NCBI GenBank assembly: GCA_963729195.1 | Contig: CAVSNF010000004.1 | Coordinates: 150,194-214,193 of the forward strand | Reading direction: 5' to 3' | DNA from: CAVPTL01 sp963729195 | Lineage (GTDB): Bacteria; Actinomycetota; Thermoleophilia; Gaiellales; JAICJC01 | DNA: 64,000 bases | Shown here: one piece after another, positions 1-11,903 of the stretch | Position numbering within the stretch: position 1 is the stretch's first letter | Layout: each line of letters starts with the position of its first letter | Position numbers and translations under genes: made by a program | Notes under the pieces: model-generated | What the model was told of the DNA's origin: nothing | What the model saw: only the letters and a program-made list of their open reading frames with translations | Databases searched by the model: none

Positions 1-48
1 GACCGCGTGCCTACCATTATCGAACGCACGTTCGCAAAAGCACGCTAG
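1..48 (+). CDS. 3' end of an upstream gene, probably rpsF (ribosomal protein S6)
   Basis: The window opens inside a reading frame that encodes fifteen residues ending in FAKAR and stops with TAG at 46-48, fifteen bases before ssb. The tail alone is too short to identify. The assignment to ribosomal protein S6 rests on the conserved bacterial order rpsF-ssb-rpsR-rplI, whose other three members follow directly. Confidence 0.45.
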   Translation, partial: DRVPTIIERTFAKAR

Positions 49-63
49 AGGAGGTATCCCCAA

Positions 64-525
64 ATGGCAAACATCAACCGTGTAGTCCTCACCGGAAACC
101 TGACCGCAGACCCAGAACTGTCCACGCTCCCCAGCGGCACCTCGGTGTGCAAGCTGCGCCTGGCTGTGAATCGCCGCTACAAGGACAGCGCCAGCGGTGA
201 ATGGGTCGAGAAGCCCAACTACTTCGACATCAAGGTCTGGGGAGCGCAGGGCGAGAACTGCGCCACCTACCTGAGCAAGGGCCGCCCCGTGGCGGTCGAC
301 GGACGACTGGAGTGGCGCGAGTGGGAGTCCCAGGACGGTGGCAAGCGATCGGCCGTCGAGGTGGTCGCCGACACCGTGCAGTTCCTCGGCTCACGCGGCG
401 ACGGTGAGGGCGGAGGCGGCGGCGGCGGACAGGCCCGCCCCAGCTTCACCCAGACTGCCGAGCTCAAGCCCGAGCCGGTCGAGACGTTCGCCGGCTCAGG
501 CTCAGACGACGACATCCCGTTTTAG
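64..525 (+). CDS. ssb: Single-stranded DNA-binding protein Ssb
   Basis: 153 aa. Binds single-stranded DNA during replication, repair and recombination and recruits partner proteins through its C-terminal tip. Residues 1-110 are the OB fold, beginning MANINRVVLTGNLTADPEL. A glycine-rich linker (about 115-127) leads to the acidic tip DDDIPF, the conserved partner-binding motif. A strong Shine-Dalgarno AGGAGGT at 49-55 supports the ATG at 64. It is followed 11 bp later by rpsR, so it is probably cotranscribed with the ribosomal protein genes. The reading frame is intact. Confidence 0.97.
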   Translation: MANINRVVLTGNLTADPELSTLPSGTSVCKLRLAVNRRYKDSASGEWVEKPNYFDIKVWGAQGENCATYLSKGRPVAVDGRLEWREWESQDGGKRSAVEVVADTVQFLGSRGDGEGGGGGGGQARPSFTQTAELKPEPVETFAGSGSDDDIPF

Positions 526-536
526 GAAGGTAACGA

Positions 537-803
537 ATGGCATCCAAGCCCAAACGCCGCACCGCGCCCAAGCGCGGCGCCGGCACCGGCCCCCAGACTC
601 GCCGAAAGCCCTGCTACTTCTGCAAGGACAAGGTCGAGGAGATCGACTACAAGAACTTCAATCAGCTGCGGCGCTACACGTCCGAGAAGGGCAAGATCCG
701 GTCCCGCCGGATCTCCGGGGCGTGCCGCCGACATCAACGCCAGGTGGCGACAGCGGTCAAGCGGGCGCGTGAGATGGCGCTGCTGCCGTACGCCGTCAAC
801 TAA
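537..803 (+). CDS. rpsR: 30S ribosomal protein S18
   Basis: 88 aa. Component of the small subunit platform that binds next to S6. The protein carries KPCYFCKDK and SGACRRHQ, placing C26, C29, C63 and H66 as a probable zinc site, so this is the zinc-containing (C+) form of S18. The C-terminal half (YTSEKGKIRSRRISGACRRH) is the typical rRNA-binding stretch. The basic N-terminus is slightly extended. GGAAGG just after the ssb stop serves as ribosome binding site. It sits between ssb and rplI as in many bacteria. Confidence 0.96.
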   Translation: MASKPKRRTAPKRGAGTGPQTRRKPCYFCKDKVEEIDYKNFNQLRRYTSEKGKIRSRRISGACRRHQRQVATAVKRAREMALLPYAVN

Positions 804-932
804 GCAGGGTTCAACCCTCGGTAGAGCACGGTTTCTCGCTCGCTGCGGGTGTTTCGGAAGCGCGGGGGTGGCCAACGCCGCCCCGGCATGCGACCATCGA
901 CGCGGCCACGCCGCCCGAACATCGAGGATGGG

Positions 933-1457
933 ATGACACAGAGAGGTACACAGGCGATCCTGTTGCAGGACGTCGAGAAGTTGGGACGCAAGGGCGACGT
1001 CGTCCAGGTGGCCCCCGGCTACTTCCGCAACTATCTCGGTCCGCGCCGTCTGGCCGAAGCCGCCAGCGACGCTCGCGTGGCCGAGGCGCAGCACCAGGAG
1101 GAGATGCGCCGGCGGCACGAGGCGCAGTCCGAAGAGCAGGCCCACGACGTGGCCCACACGCTCAACCGCACCGTGCTCACGATCAAGGAGCGGGCCGGAG
1201 TCGGCGACAAGCTGTACGGCTCCGTGACCAACTCCGACGTGGCCGACGCCATCTGGAAGGCGCGCAAGATCCGCATCGACCGGCGCAAGGTGCACATGGA
1301 AGACCCGATCAAGACGCTCGGCAGCCACCTCGTCAGCGTGACCGTGTGGGGTGAGGTCAAGGCCACCATCAAGGTCATGGTCGTGCCCGGCGCCGCCGGC
1401 GAAGAGGGTTCCGTCGAGGCCTTCGAGGGCGAGCCCTCCGAGCCGCTCGACTACTAG
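933..1457 (+). CDS. rplI: 50S ribosomal protein L9
   Basis: 174 aa, somewhat longer than the usual 148-150. The N-terminal domain with QAILLQDVEKLGRKGDVVQVAPGY and the FRNYLGPRRLAE stretch is diagnostic. A long charged helix rich in E, Q and R (about 45-85) connects to the C-terminal domain, and an acidic tail (EEGSVEAFEGEPSEPLDY) accounts for the extra length. I choose ATG 933 (MTQRGTQAILL) because the family starts within a few residues of QAILL and GAGG lies just upstream. A longer frame opens at 849, but its N-terminus is arginine-rich and unlike L9. The 129 bp after rpsR hold no gene. Confidence 0.95.
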   Translation: MTQRGTQAILLQDVEKLGRKGDVVQVAPGYFRNYLGPRRLAEAASDARVAEAQHQEEMRRRHEAQSEEQAHDVAHTLNRTVLTIKERAGVGDKLYGSVTNSDVADAIWKARKIRIDRRKVHMEDPIKTLGSHLVSVTVWGEVKATIKVMVVPGAAGEEGSVEAFEGEPSEPLDY

Positions 1458-1476
1458 ACGACAAAGGCAAAACTCG

Positions 1477-4121
<2,645 letters not shown>

Positions 4122-4124
4122 CTA

Positions 4125-4157
4125 GGTGAATAACGGTGCCAGGCACCGTTATTCACC
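4125..4157. repeat. Palindromic repeat copy 1 (convergent purA / DMGDH-like junction)
   Basis: A perfect 16-bp inverted repeat: the arm GGTGAATAACGGTGCC, one central A, and its exact complement. It would form a 16-bp hairpin with almost no loop on either RNA strand. It fills most of the 45 bp between the convergent stops of purA and the dehydrogenase gene. A bidirectional terminator role is inferred. Seven more copies occur in this window. Confidence 0.9.
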
Positions 4158-4166
4158 ATGATCCCC

Positions 4167-6593
4167 TCAGCTGCGGATCCGCTCGCCCTTGGGGTCGAAC
4201 AGGGGCTCCGCGGCCACCTCTGCCGCAACCCACTCGCCGAACACCTCGATGTCGACGGCGGTACCGACTTCGGCGTGCGCGACCGGCAGGTAGGCAAGCG
4301 CAATCGAGCGCCCAACCGCGTAGCCGAAGCCGCCGGTGGTGACCCGGCCGACCACCTCGCCGCCCACCCGCACCGGCTCTGAGCCGAGCGTAACCGCGCG
4401 CGGGTCGGACAGCACCAGGCAGGCCATGCGCCGCTCGAGCCCACGCTCGCGGGCGGCCACCACGGCGTCTCGGCCGATGAACCCGCCGGGCTTGTCGATC
4501 TTGACGGCAAACCCGAGTCCGGCCTCATCGGGGCCGTCCTCGGGAGTGATGTCTGACCCCCACACGCGGTAGCCCTTCTCGATCCGAAGCGCATCGATGG
4601 CGCGATACCCGCACGCCGTCAGGCCGTGGTCGGCCCCGGCCTGCCACAGCAGATCCCACAACCCGGCGCCGTACTCGGCCGGGCAGTAGAGCTCCCAGCC
4701 GAGCTCGCCCACGTACGTCACCCGAGCGGCCACGGCCGGCACGTCGCCGATCGAGAGCTCGCGGGCGGTCATGTACCGGAAGCCCTCGTGGGAGAGGTCT
4801 GCCTTGGTCAGCGGCTGGAGGATGTCGCGTGCCCGCGGGCCCCACAGGCAGAAGCAGGCATAGGCGGAGCTGACGTCGTTGAGCACCACCGAGCCGTCGT
4901 CGGGCAGGTGCTTTCGCAGCCAGCCGAGATCATGGTTACCGAAGGCGGTGCCGGTGACGATCCGAAATCGCGATTCGCCCAGGCGGGTGACGGTGAAATC
5001 GGATTCGATCCCGCCGGCCTGGTTCAGCATCTGGGTGTACACGAGCGTTCCCACCGGCCGGTCGATGTCGTTTGCGCACATCCGCTGGAGGAAGCCGAGT
5101 GCGCCCTGCCCCTGCACCTCGATCTTGGCGAACGAGCTTTGGTCGAACAGTCCCGCCCGCTCACGGGTGGCCATCGCCTCGGCGGCGATCGCCGGCGACC
5201 AGTTCTCTCCAGCCCATCCACGTGGGCGCAGGCTCTCGTCGCCGGCGGCGGCGTTGGGATCAAACCAGTTGGCCCGCTCCCATCCCGACTTCTCGCCGAA
5301 GCTCGCTCCCAGAGCCTGGAGCCGGGTATAGGCCGGCGACAGCCGCAGTGGCCGTCCCGCCTTGCGCTCGTAGTTGGGGTACTTGATGTCGTAGTAGGTG
5401 GCGTACACCTCGGTGGCACGGGCCAGCGTGTAGCGCTGACTGCGGTACTGGCCGCCGAAGCGGCGGATGTCCATGTGCCACAGGTCGAGGCTGGGTTCGC
5501 CCTCGGTGATCCACTCGCCCATCATCCAGCCGATGCCGCCGGCGCCGGCCAGACCGTGCGCGCAGAAGCCGGCGGCCACCCAGAATCCCGGCACCTCGGA
5601 CTCGCCCAGGATGAACTCGCCGTCGGGGGTGAACGCCTCGGGGCCGTTGTAGAGCTTCTTGACCTCCGCCGCTTCCATCGCCGGCACTCGCATGATCGAG
5701 TTCTGGAGGATCTCGTCGAACCGGTCCCAGTCCTCAGGCAGAAGCTCTGCCTCGAACCCGTCGGGAACCCCATCGAGCGCCCATGGATCGGGGTTTCGCT
5801 CATACCCGCCCATGATCAGGCCACCGACCTCGGTGCGGTAGTAGATCAGGTTGTCGGGGTCGCGCAGGGTCGGCAGCGGATCGAGCGCAGGGCTGAAGGT
5901 CTCGGTCACCAGAAACTCGTGGGCGTAGGGGATGATCGGCACGTTCACGCCCACCAGCCGAGCGATCTGCGGCGCGTACATGCCGCCGGCGCACACGACC
6001 ACGTCGGTGCGGATCGTGCCCTTGTCGGTCACCACCTCGTGCACCCGGCCGTTCTTGAGCGTGATGTCGAGCACCTTGGTGCGCTGCTCGATCTCGGCAC
6101 CGCGCAGGCGGGCGCCGTCTGCCAGCGCGAACGTCAGCTGACTGGGATCGAGGTATCCGTCGTGGGGCAGAAACGCCGCCGCCAGCACGCCGTCGGTGGA
6201 CATCAGCGGGAACATCTCCTGTGCCTCCTGGGCCGACACGATCTCGATCGGCAGCCCGAAGCTCTTGGCCCAGCCGGCCTGACGCTGAATCTCCTCGTAG
6301 CGGGCCTGCGACGAGGCCAGCCGCAGCCCACCCAGCTCGTGCCAGCCGGGATCCTTGCCGGTCTCCTTGGCCAGCTCTGCGTAGAGGCCGACCGAGTACT
6401 GCATCATCTTGGTCAGGCTGACGGTGGATCGCAGCTGGCCGACCAGGCCGGCGGAGTGCCAGGTCGAGCCGTGGGTGAGCCCGTACTGCTCAACCAGCAC
6501 CACGTCGTCCCAGCCCATTTTGGCCAGGTGGTACAGGATGCTGCATCCACCGACACCGCCTCCGATGACGACTGCTCGTGCCTCACTGCGCAT
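4167..6593 (-). CDS. FAD-dependent dimethylglycine/sarcosine dehydrogenase-type protein with GcvT domain
   Basis: 808 aa. Family role: oxidative N-demethylation of dimethylglycine or sarcosine, with the methyl group passed to tetrahydrofolate. The N-terminal DAO-type FAD domain (1 to about 370) has GGGVGGCS and THGSTWHSAG. H46 corresponds to the histidine that binds FAD covalently in mammalian dimethylglycine and sarcosine dehydrogenases. A linker domain and the C-terminal aminomethyltransferase (GcvT) domain (about 430-790, with GELGWELY) follow. Length and order match the mammalian-type enzymes. The start overlaps the end of the upstream HAD gene by 11 bp, so the two are coupled. The exact substrate cannot be told from sequence. 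The frame is intact. Confidence 0.85.
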   Translation of the reverse strand: MRSEARAVVIGGGVGGCSILYHLAKMGWDDVVLVEQYGLTHGSTWHSAGLVGQLRSTVSLTKMMQYSVGLYAELAKETGKDPGWHELGGLRLASSQARYEEIQRQAGWAKSFGLPIEIVSAQEAQEMFPLMSTDGVLAAAFLPHDGYLDPSQLTFALADGARLRGAEIEQRTKVLDITLKNGRVHEVVTDKGTIRTDVVVCAGGMYAPQIARLVGVNVPIIPYAHEFLVTETFSPALDPLPTLRDPDNLIYYRTEVGGLIMGGYERNPDPWALDGVPDGFEAELLPEDWDRFDEILQNSIMRVPAMEAAEVKKLYNGPEAFTPDGEFILGESEVPGFWVAAGFCAHGLAGAGGIGWMMGEWITEGEPSLDLWHMDIRRFGGQYRSQRYTLARATEVYATYYDIKYPNYERKAGRPLRLSPAYTRLQALGASFGEKSGWERANWFDPNAAAGDESLRPRGWAGENWSPAIAAEAMATRERAGLFDQSSFAKIEVQGQGALGFLQRMCANDIDRPVGTLVYTQMLNQAGGIESDFTVTRLGESRFRIVTGTAFGNHDLGWLRKHLPDDGSVVLNDVSSAYACFCLWGPRARDILQPLTKADLSHEGFRYMTARELSIGDVPAVAARVTYVGELGWELYCPAEYGAGLWDLLWQAGADHGLTACGYRAIDALRIEKGYRVWGSDITPEDGPDEAGLGFAVKIDKPGGFIGRDAVVAARERGLERRMACLVLSDPRAVTLGSEPVRVGGEVVGRVTTGGFGYAVGRSIALAYLPVAHAEVGTAVDIEVFGEWVAAEVAAEPLFDPKGERIRS

Positions 6594-7278
6594 GCTCGTT
6601 CCACCCTTCGACCAGTGGTATAGACCAGTTCAGGGCTGACACTACCGCATCGGCCTGGTCGAGGTGCTCGGGAGCCATCGTGCCCTCCACCACCACGCAG
6701 CGCATTCCGGCCGCGTGGGCCGACTCGAGTCCCATGATCGAATCCTCGAAGACGAGCACGTCGGCGGCGGTGACCGGCTCGCGCAGCCCGGCGTTGACCA
6801 GCTCGAGCGCCCGCAGATAGCCCTCGGGGTCGGGCTTGCCGCGAGTCACGTCCTCGGCTGCCACGATCACGTCGAACAGCTCCCGCAGATCGCTGGCCAC
6901 CAGCACGGCGGCGATCTCGTCGCCGGCCGCACCGGAGGCGATCGCCACCGGCACCCGCGCCGCCACCTCGCGCACGAACTGGGCCGCCTGGGGACGCACC
7001 GGCGACCGCACCGCGATCTCCTCGAGGTAGAGCTCGGCCCGGCGATCGATCAGGCGCTGGTCGAGACCATCCTCATCCACCTGGAACCGCGTCAGCATCC
7101 GCTCGACGATCTCGGGGTCGCTGTAGCCGGCGAACTCGGCGAAGTAGAGCTGCTCCGAGACATCGATGCCGATCTCCGAAAACATCCGCGCAAAGATCCG
7201 CGCCAGGATCGGCTCGTCGTCGGAGATCGTGCCGTTGAAGTCGAACAGCACCACCCGCGGAGGTGTCAGTAGCGCCAC
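6583..7278 (-). CDS. HAD-superfamily hydrolase
   Basis: About 231 aa from the GTG at 7278; a GTG at 7254 (beginning at VVLFDFNGT) is an equally possible start and would avoid overlap with the divergent gene. The haloacid dehalogenase fold is shown by motif I FDFNGTISDDEP, the motif III lysine in RGKPDPEGYL, and motif IV VFEDSIMGLESA. The usual second aspartate of motif I (DxD) is asparagine, which is unusual for a classical phosphatase. The 3' end overlaps the start of the dehydrogenase gene by 11 bp, suggesting one operon. The substrate is unknown. Confidence 0.75.
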   Translation of the reverse strand: MALLTPPRVVLFDFNGTISDDEPILARIFARMFSEIGIDVSEQLYFAEFAGYSDPEIVERMLTRFQVDEDGLDQRLIDRRAELYLEEIAVRSPVRPQAAQFVREVAARVPVAIASGAAGDEIAAVLVASDLRELFDVIVAAEDVTRGKPDPEGYLRALELVNAGLREPVTAADVLVFEDSIMGLESAHAAGMRCVVVEGTMAPEHLDQADAVVSALNWSIPLVEGWNEHAQ

Positions 7279-8378
7279 ACGATCTACGATACGGCATCGA
7301 CACCGCGACGCTCGCAACCCACCGCACCGACCGCTGGCTGGTGCTCCCAAGCGACGCTCCGGATCCCTTCGGGCGACTGGAGACGTTCCTGGCCGACTCC
7401 GGATTCGCGGTCACACCCGGCGCATCGGCCGAGGCCGGCACGATGGTCGCCGACCTCTATCTGGGCTACGGACTGGCCGCCACGCTGGCTGGGGTGACCG
7501 CCGCCCAGCCGCCCGAGCCGTGTCCACTCCCCAGCCTTGCCTGTCACATCCACGCGCGCTCCCATCAGCCGGATCCGGGAGCGGCGTCGGTCGGGAAGTT
7601 CCAGTCGACCTGGTCACCGGCCGAGTACCGCTCGGCGATCGAGGCCGCCCAGGCCGCCATCGGCCGCGGCGACGTCTACCAGGTCAACCTCGTCCAGCAT
7701 ATGAAGGCGCCGTTCTCGGGCGATCCGCGGGGGGTGTTGCCGCTGCTCGCGCCGGTGGCCGGGGCGTGGGCGATGGACATGCACGGCGACGGATGGTCAG
7801 TGGTGTCGGCCTCGCCCGAGCTGTTTCTGCGCACGCAGGGTCGCTGGGTCGAGACGATGCCGATCAAGGGCACGCGCCCGGCCGAGGGCGGCGGCGCGAT
7901 CGCCGACAGCGCCAAGGACCGCGCCGAGCACATCATGATCGTCGACCTCGAGCGCAACGATCTCGGTCGCGTGTGTGAGCCGGGCAGCGTGCACGTGCCG
8001 TCGCTGATGACCGAGTCGCCGATGGCAGGCGTACGTCATCTGATCTCGACCGTTGCCGGCACGCTCCGACCGGAGGTCGGCCTGGCCGAGCTGCTGCGGG
8101 CGACCTTCCCCGGCGGGTCGGTGACGGGTGCCCCCAAGATCTCTGCGATCAACCACATCGCCCAGCTGGAGCCGGTCGGTCGGGGCGCGTCGATGGCGGC
8201 GCTCGGCACGGTGTCGGCCAACGGCGATCTCGACCTGGGACTGACGATCCGCACGTTCGCGATCGCCGACTCCGAGATTCACCTGTGGGTCGGCGGCGGC
8301 ATCGTGTGGGACTCCGATTCCGAGGCCGAGGTCGAGGAGTCGCTGGTCAAGGCACGACCGCTGCTAGCGCTGCTCTAG
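7263..8378 (+). CDS. Aminodeoxychorismate/anthranilate synthase component I-like chorismate-binding enzyme
   Basis: 371 aa. The chorismate-binding fold is shown by PIKGTRPAEGG, IVDLERNDLGRVC (metal and substrate region) and FPGGSVTGAPK (the family signature). Length and sequence resemble PabB rather than TrpE, so the likely product is 4-amino-4-deoxychorismate for folate. That would suit the folate-dependent enzymes elsewhere in the window, but a TrpE or isochorismate role is not excluded. The GTG start at 7263 lies inside the 5' end of the divergent HAD gene. The 3' end overlaps the convergent kinase gene by 32 bp. Confidence 0.75.
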   Translation: MSVAPHDLRYGIDTATLATHRTDRWLVLPSDAPDPFGRLETFLADSGFAVTPGASAEAGTMVADLYLGYGLAATLAGVTAAQPPEPCPLPSLACHIHARSHQPDPGAASVGKFQSTWSPAEYRSAIEAAQAAIGRGDVYQVNLVQHMKAPFSGDPRGVLPLLAPVAGAWAMDMHGDGWSVVSASPELFLRTQGRWVETMPIKGTRPAEGGGAIADSAKDRAEHIMIVDLERNDLGRVCEPGSVHVPSLMTESPMAGVRHLISTVAGTLRPEVGLAELLRATFPGGSVTGAPKISAINHIAQLEPVGRGASMAALGTVSANGDLDLGLTIRTFAIADSEIHLWVGGGIVWDSDSEAEVEESLVKARPLLALL

Positions 8379-9403
8379 CCTCGCGGCCGGCGGGTGACTG
8401 CCACCACCGGGCGTGGCCGAGCACGTAGGTGTCCCACGCCCAGTCGGCCTTGGGCCGGTCGCGCTCGACGCCCCAGTAGTAGTCGAGGAACGAGATGCCG
8501 TACTGGAACTGGCACACCGCGACCACGTCGGCGAGCGCGCCGCGTTCGGCCGGGGTGAGCGGCTCGGCGCGGTGGTAGGCGGCCATCAGCGCCTGGGCGT
8601 GGACGATGTCGTAGGCGGCATCGTCGCCATCGGAGATCCGGTTCCAGAAGAAGCAGTTGCGCTCGATCGCAACCGCCAGGTCGAGCAGCCGCGGTCCGCA
8701 GTCGGCCTGATGGAAGTCGATGATGCCGGCCACGGCGTCGCCCGAGAAGAACAGGTTGTTGGTCTGCCAGTCGCCGTGCAGTGGAGCGACCGGGAGATCA
8801 GCCGCGATCGGCGCCAGCCGCTCGAACAGCGCGGAGTACGCCTCATCAACCGGTGACAGGTCGCGGCCGGAGAGGTAATCGGCGACGGCCGGGCGCTCTC
8901 GCGAGATCTCGGCCGCGACCTGCGACGGCGGCCTGTCGAGCGGGCCCCAGCTGCACCACGAACCCGGCCTGGGGCTGCGGCGTGGTCGGCTCGAAGTCGG
9001 CACCCGCCTGATGAAACCGCGCCAACATGGTGCCGGCCGCCTCCACGTGGACGATCGAGCGGAACGGCTCCCAGGTGTCGGTGTCGGTGTAGGCGTCCAC
9101 CCCGCCGGCCGGCGCCCACAGCTCGTACCACAGCTCGCCTCGGTCGATCAGGCCGAGCGGGCGAGTCGCCGGCACCCCACGCTCAGCCACGTGGGCGGCC
9201 ACCGCATGCTGCCACTCAACCTGGGCGAGAGCGCGGCCCATGGCGGGCTGACGCTTGAGGTAGACGACGCCCTGTGGCGTCTCGCACCGGGATACCGCAA
9301 ACAGCCAGCGGCGATGCCGCTCGGTGACCCGCACGTCGGCGCCGAGCACGTCCTCAGCCTCGGCCTGCTCGATCGGATCCCAGTAGCGGTCGTCGACTCC
9401 CAC
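8347..9403 (-). CDS. Aminoglycoside phosphotransferase (APH) family kinase, one frameshift
   Basis: About 352 aa when one extra base is allowed for. The APH/choline-kinase fold is shown by the catalytic loop PLHGDWQTNNLFF and the metal-binding IIDFHQAD of the C-terminal half. The N-terminal half carries YLKRQPAMGRA, including the probable ATP-binding lysine. The frame changes near 8942, where CTGGGGCCC seems to hold one G too many; both halves are conserved, so the gene is probably whole. The start is uncertain: GTG 9403 is the first candidate outside the palindromic repeat. Members phosphorylate small alcohols, sugars or antibiotics, and the substrate here is unknown. Confidence 0.7.
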
Positions 9404-9417
9404 CGGGAGACGGTACA

Positions 9418-9450
9418 GGTGAATAACGGTGCCTGGCACCGTTATTCACC
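9418..9450. repeat. Palindromic repeat copy 2 (divergent kinase / rhodanese gap)
   Basis: A perfect 16-bp inverted repeat with a central T, the same arms as copy 1. Here it lies between divergent starts rather than convergent ends. Reading frames run open through the arm in the minus direction, so it could be transcribed as part of the kinase leader. Confidence 0.9.
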
Positions 9451-9465
9451 CACTAGCATCCGGTG

Positions 9466-10310
9466 ATGGGATTGGGGCTGCTGGTAACGGCTGAGTGGTT
9501 GCACGACAACCTCGACCGAGTGCGGGTGCTGGACGTGCGCGGCGAGGTGGCAAACGACGAGCCCCGCTACCGCGCCTACGTCGAGCGCTACCGCGAGGGC
9601 CACATCCCCGGGGCGGTGTTCGCCGACTGGCGCACCGACTTCACCGACCGTGACGCCGACTGTGCCCGTGACGCTCGCGCCGCCGGCCGTGTTCGAGGCC
9701 GACGCCGCCCGGCTGGGGATCGGAGCCGACACGGTGGTGGTCGCCTACGACGACTACCGAAACGCGCTCGCCGGGCGGATCGCGTGGGTGCTTCGAAGCG
9801 TCGGACACGAGGCCACCCACATCCTCGACGGCGGCCTGGCAGCATGGGTCGGCGCCGGATTCCCACTCGAATCGGGTGAGCACCACCCCGACCCACCCGA
9901 ACCCCCGCTGCGTGTGACTTCGGTCGACGGGCTGATCGATATCGACGCCGTGCGCGGCGCGCTGGCCGCCGGCCTCCAGGTCGTGGACGCGCGCTCGACC
10001 GCCCAGTACACCGGTGCCGAAACTCACTCTCGCCGCGCCGGCCACATCCCCGGGGCGATCTCGATGCCGTACACCGACCTACTGGCGTCCGACGGCCGGT
10101 TCCTCGAGCCCGAGCAGCTCGCCGCACGGCTCGCCAAGGCCGGTGTCGACACCGGCCGCGCCCGTGGTCGCCTACTGCAACGGCGGCGTCTCGGCGACCG
10201 TCGTCGCGCACGCCGTCGAGCTCGCCGGCGGGCCGCGGCCGCAGATCTACGACGGCTCCTGGAACGAGTGGGGCAACCGCGACGACACCCCTGTCGCCAC
10301 CGGCGACTAG
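9466..10310 (+). CDS. Two-domain sulfurtransferase (rhodanese family), two frameshifts
   Basis: About 281 aa after removing two extra bases (near 9655 and 10155). Family role: transfer of sulfane sulfur from thiosulfate or 3-mercaptopyruvate to a thiol or cyanide acceptor. The N-terminal rhodanese domain has LDVRGEV and GHIPGAVFADW but an aspartate (VVAYDDYRN) where the active cysteine would be, as is normal for the structural half. The C-terminal domain repeats RAGHIPGAISMPY and carries the active-site loop AYCNGGVSA with its cysteine. ATG 9466 follows a GTG at 9463. The frame breaks look like single-base insertions. Confidence 0.8.
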
Positions 10311-10455
10311 CGTCCGCCACATGTCCGGTCGCATGCTCGCGCGCGCGCCTGAGTGGTTAAGATCGCCATTGCGCGGGTGTGGAACCGCCGCATAGCCTTG
10401 GTCGCCGGCGATGACGCCGCGACCTGTGGAAGCAGTCACTGCGAAGGAGGAGTTC

Positions 10456-11854
10456 GTGCCGACCGACCTTGAACGGTTCGTCGCGGCCGATGGCCGGGAC
10501 GACGCGATCGCGAACGTGCGCAGGCGTATCGACGCCGAAGGCGTGACCTATATCTACTACCAGTTCATCTCCGTCACCGGACGGATCATGGGCAAAGGCG
10601 TACCTGCGCCGCACTGGGAGTCGATGGCCAAGAAGGGCTTCCAGCTCGTGTACGGCTCCACCGCCAACCTCTTCACCGACCGCCACGGCGAGTACATCGG
10701 GTACGGGCCGGAGGCGTGGGAGCTGGTCGGCATCCCCGAGCCGGAGACGTTCCAGGTGCTGCCGTGGGACAAGAAGGTGGCGCGGGTGTGGTGCACCTGC
10801 TTCCGCGGCCGTGAGGACGAGAAGGACGGCGGCGCCTTCCTGACCTCGGACTGTCGCAGCAACCTCAAGCAGATCCAGGCGGCGTTTGAGAAGAGCACCG
10901 GCCTGCACCTGCGCGCCGGCACCGAGCCGGAGATGATGTGGCTGAGGATGAAGGACGACGGCACGCCCGACGTCCAGGGCGCAACCAAGCCCTACTGCTA
11001 CCACATCGACCAGTTCTCGGAGCTGCAGCCGGTCATCCACAAGGTGATCGAGTACGGCCAGGCGATGGGCCTGGACATGATCCAGGGCGACCACGAGGAC
11101 GCGCCGGGTCAGATCGAGCTCAACTTCAACTTCGACCGAGCCGAGCAGACCGCCGACAACCTCTCCACCTTCCGCCAGATCTGCAAGCAGGTCGGGCGCG
11201 AGCTGAACGTCTTCCCGTGCTTCATGCCCAAGCCGTTCATGGGCGTGTCGGCCAACGGCTGCCACCACAACATCTCGCTGTGGGAGGGCGAGACCAACGC
11301 CTTCATGCCCGAGGGTGAGGATCAGCGCCTGCCCAGCCAGATCGGCCTGTACGCGATCGGCGGGGTGCTCGAGCACCTGTCCGCGCTGACGGCGGTGACC
11401 GCATCGACGGTGAACTCCTACCGGCGGTTGTGGGACACCGGCTTCTGGGCGCCGGTGTTTGCCGACTGGGGCTTCCAGAACCGCACCACCGCGCTGCGCG
11501 TGTCGGCGCCGGGACGGTTCGAGTACCGCTCGGTCGACTCGGCGGTCAACCCGTACCTGTCGCTGGCGGCGCTTGATCAAGGCGATGGAGGACGGGATCG
11601 AGCGCAAGATCGACCCAGGCGCCCCCGAGGAGCGAAACATCTACGACGCCATGGCCGGGGGCAAGGAGGTCAAGAAGATCCCGATGACCTTCGGCGACGC
11701 CCTCGATGCCCTGGACGAGGACGAGGTGATCCAGTCGGCCCTGCCCGACGAGATGTTCAAGGTGTTCCGCCACTACAAGCGCGACGAGTGGGAGCGCTAC
11801 TGCGCCGAGGTGACCGAGTGGGACGTCAAGGAGTACCTCGACATCCTGCCGTAA
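10456..11854 (+). CDS. Glutamine synthetase-family enzyme, probably gamma-glutamylmethylamide synthetase or GlnT-like; one frameshift
   Basis: About 466 aa. Catalyses ATP-dependent amidation of glutamate with ammonia or, in the GmaS branch, with methylamine. Conserved GS blocks are visible: the glutamate/metal region AGTEPEMMW, NGCHHNISLW, NSYRRLWDTGFWAP, and RFEYRSVDSAVNPYL. A near-ideal AAGGAGG six bases before GTG 10456 fixes the start. The frame breaks near 11573, where GCGCTTGATC has an extra T; the tail to YLDILP is in the new frame. Three glutamate-synthase-like genes follow, the gene set of the N-methylglutamate pathway, which favours GmaS. Plain glutamine synthetase is the alternative. 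Confidence 0.75.
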
Positions 11855-11875
11855 ACCCGCCGGGCTGATTTGGCC

Positions 11876-11903
11876 GCTGGGCACCGGGCGACCGGTGCCC
11901 AGC
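11876..11903. terminator. Hairpin after the glutamine synthetase-like gene
   Basis: A perfect 12-bp stem, GCTGGGCACCGG paired with CCGGTGCCCAGC, capped by a GCGA (GNRA) tetraloop, 21 bp after the stop. There is no T-run behind it, so it may be a Rho-dependent pause, an mRNA-stabilising end or an attenuator ahead of the amidotransferase gene rather than a classical intrinsic terminator. Confidence 0.55.

Noticed and set aside
803..830. AGGGTTCAACCCT after rpsR resembles a tRNA T-arm.
   Set aside because: The loop is one base, not seven, and no acceptor, D or anticodon arms can be drawn around it. No tRNA was found anywhere in the window.
6100..6640. Long antisense frames opposite the dimethylglycine dehydrogenase-like gene.
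   Set aside because: They follow the codon-position GC bias of the real gene, show no family resemblance and lack ribosome binding sites.
9403..9450. Open frames beginning MPGTVIH inside the palindrome copies, as possible small genes or N-terminal extensions.
   Set aside because: The same peptide appears in front of unrelated genes because the repeat itself encodes it; homology of the real proteins starts downstream.
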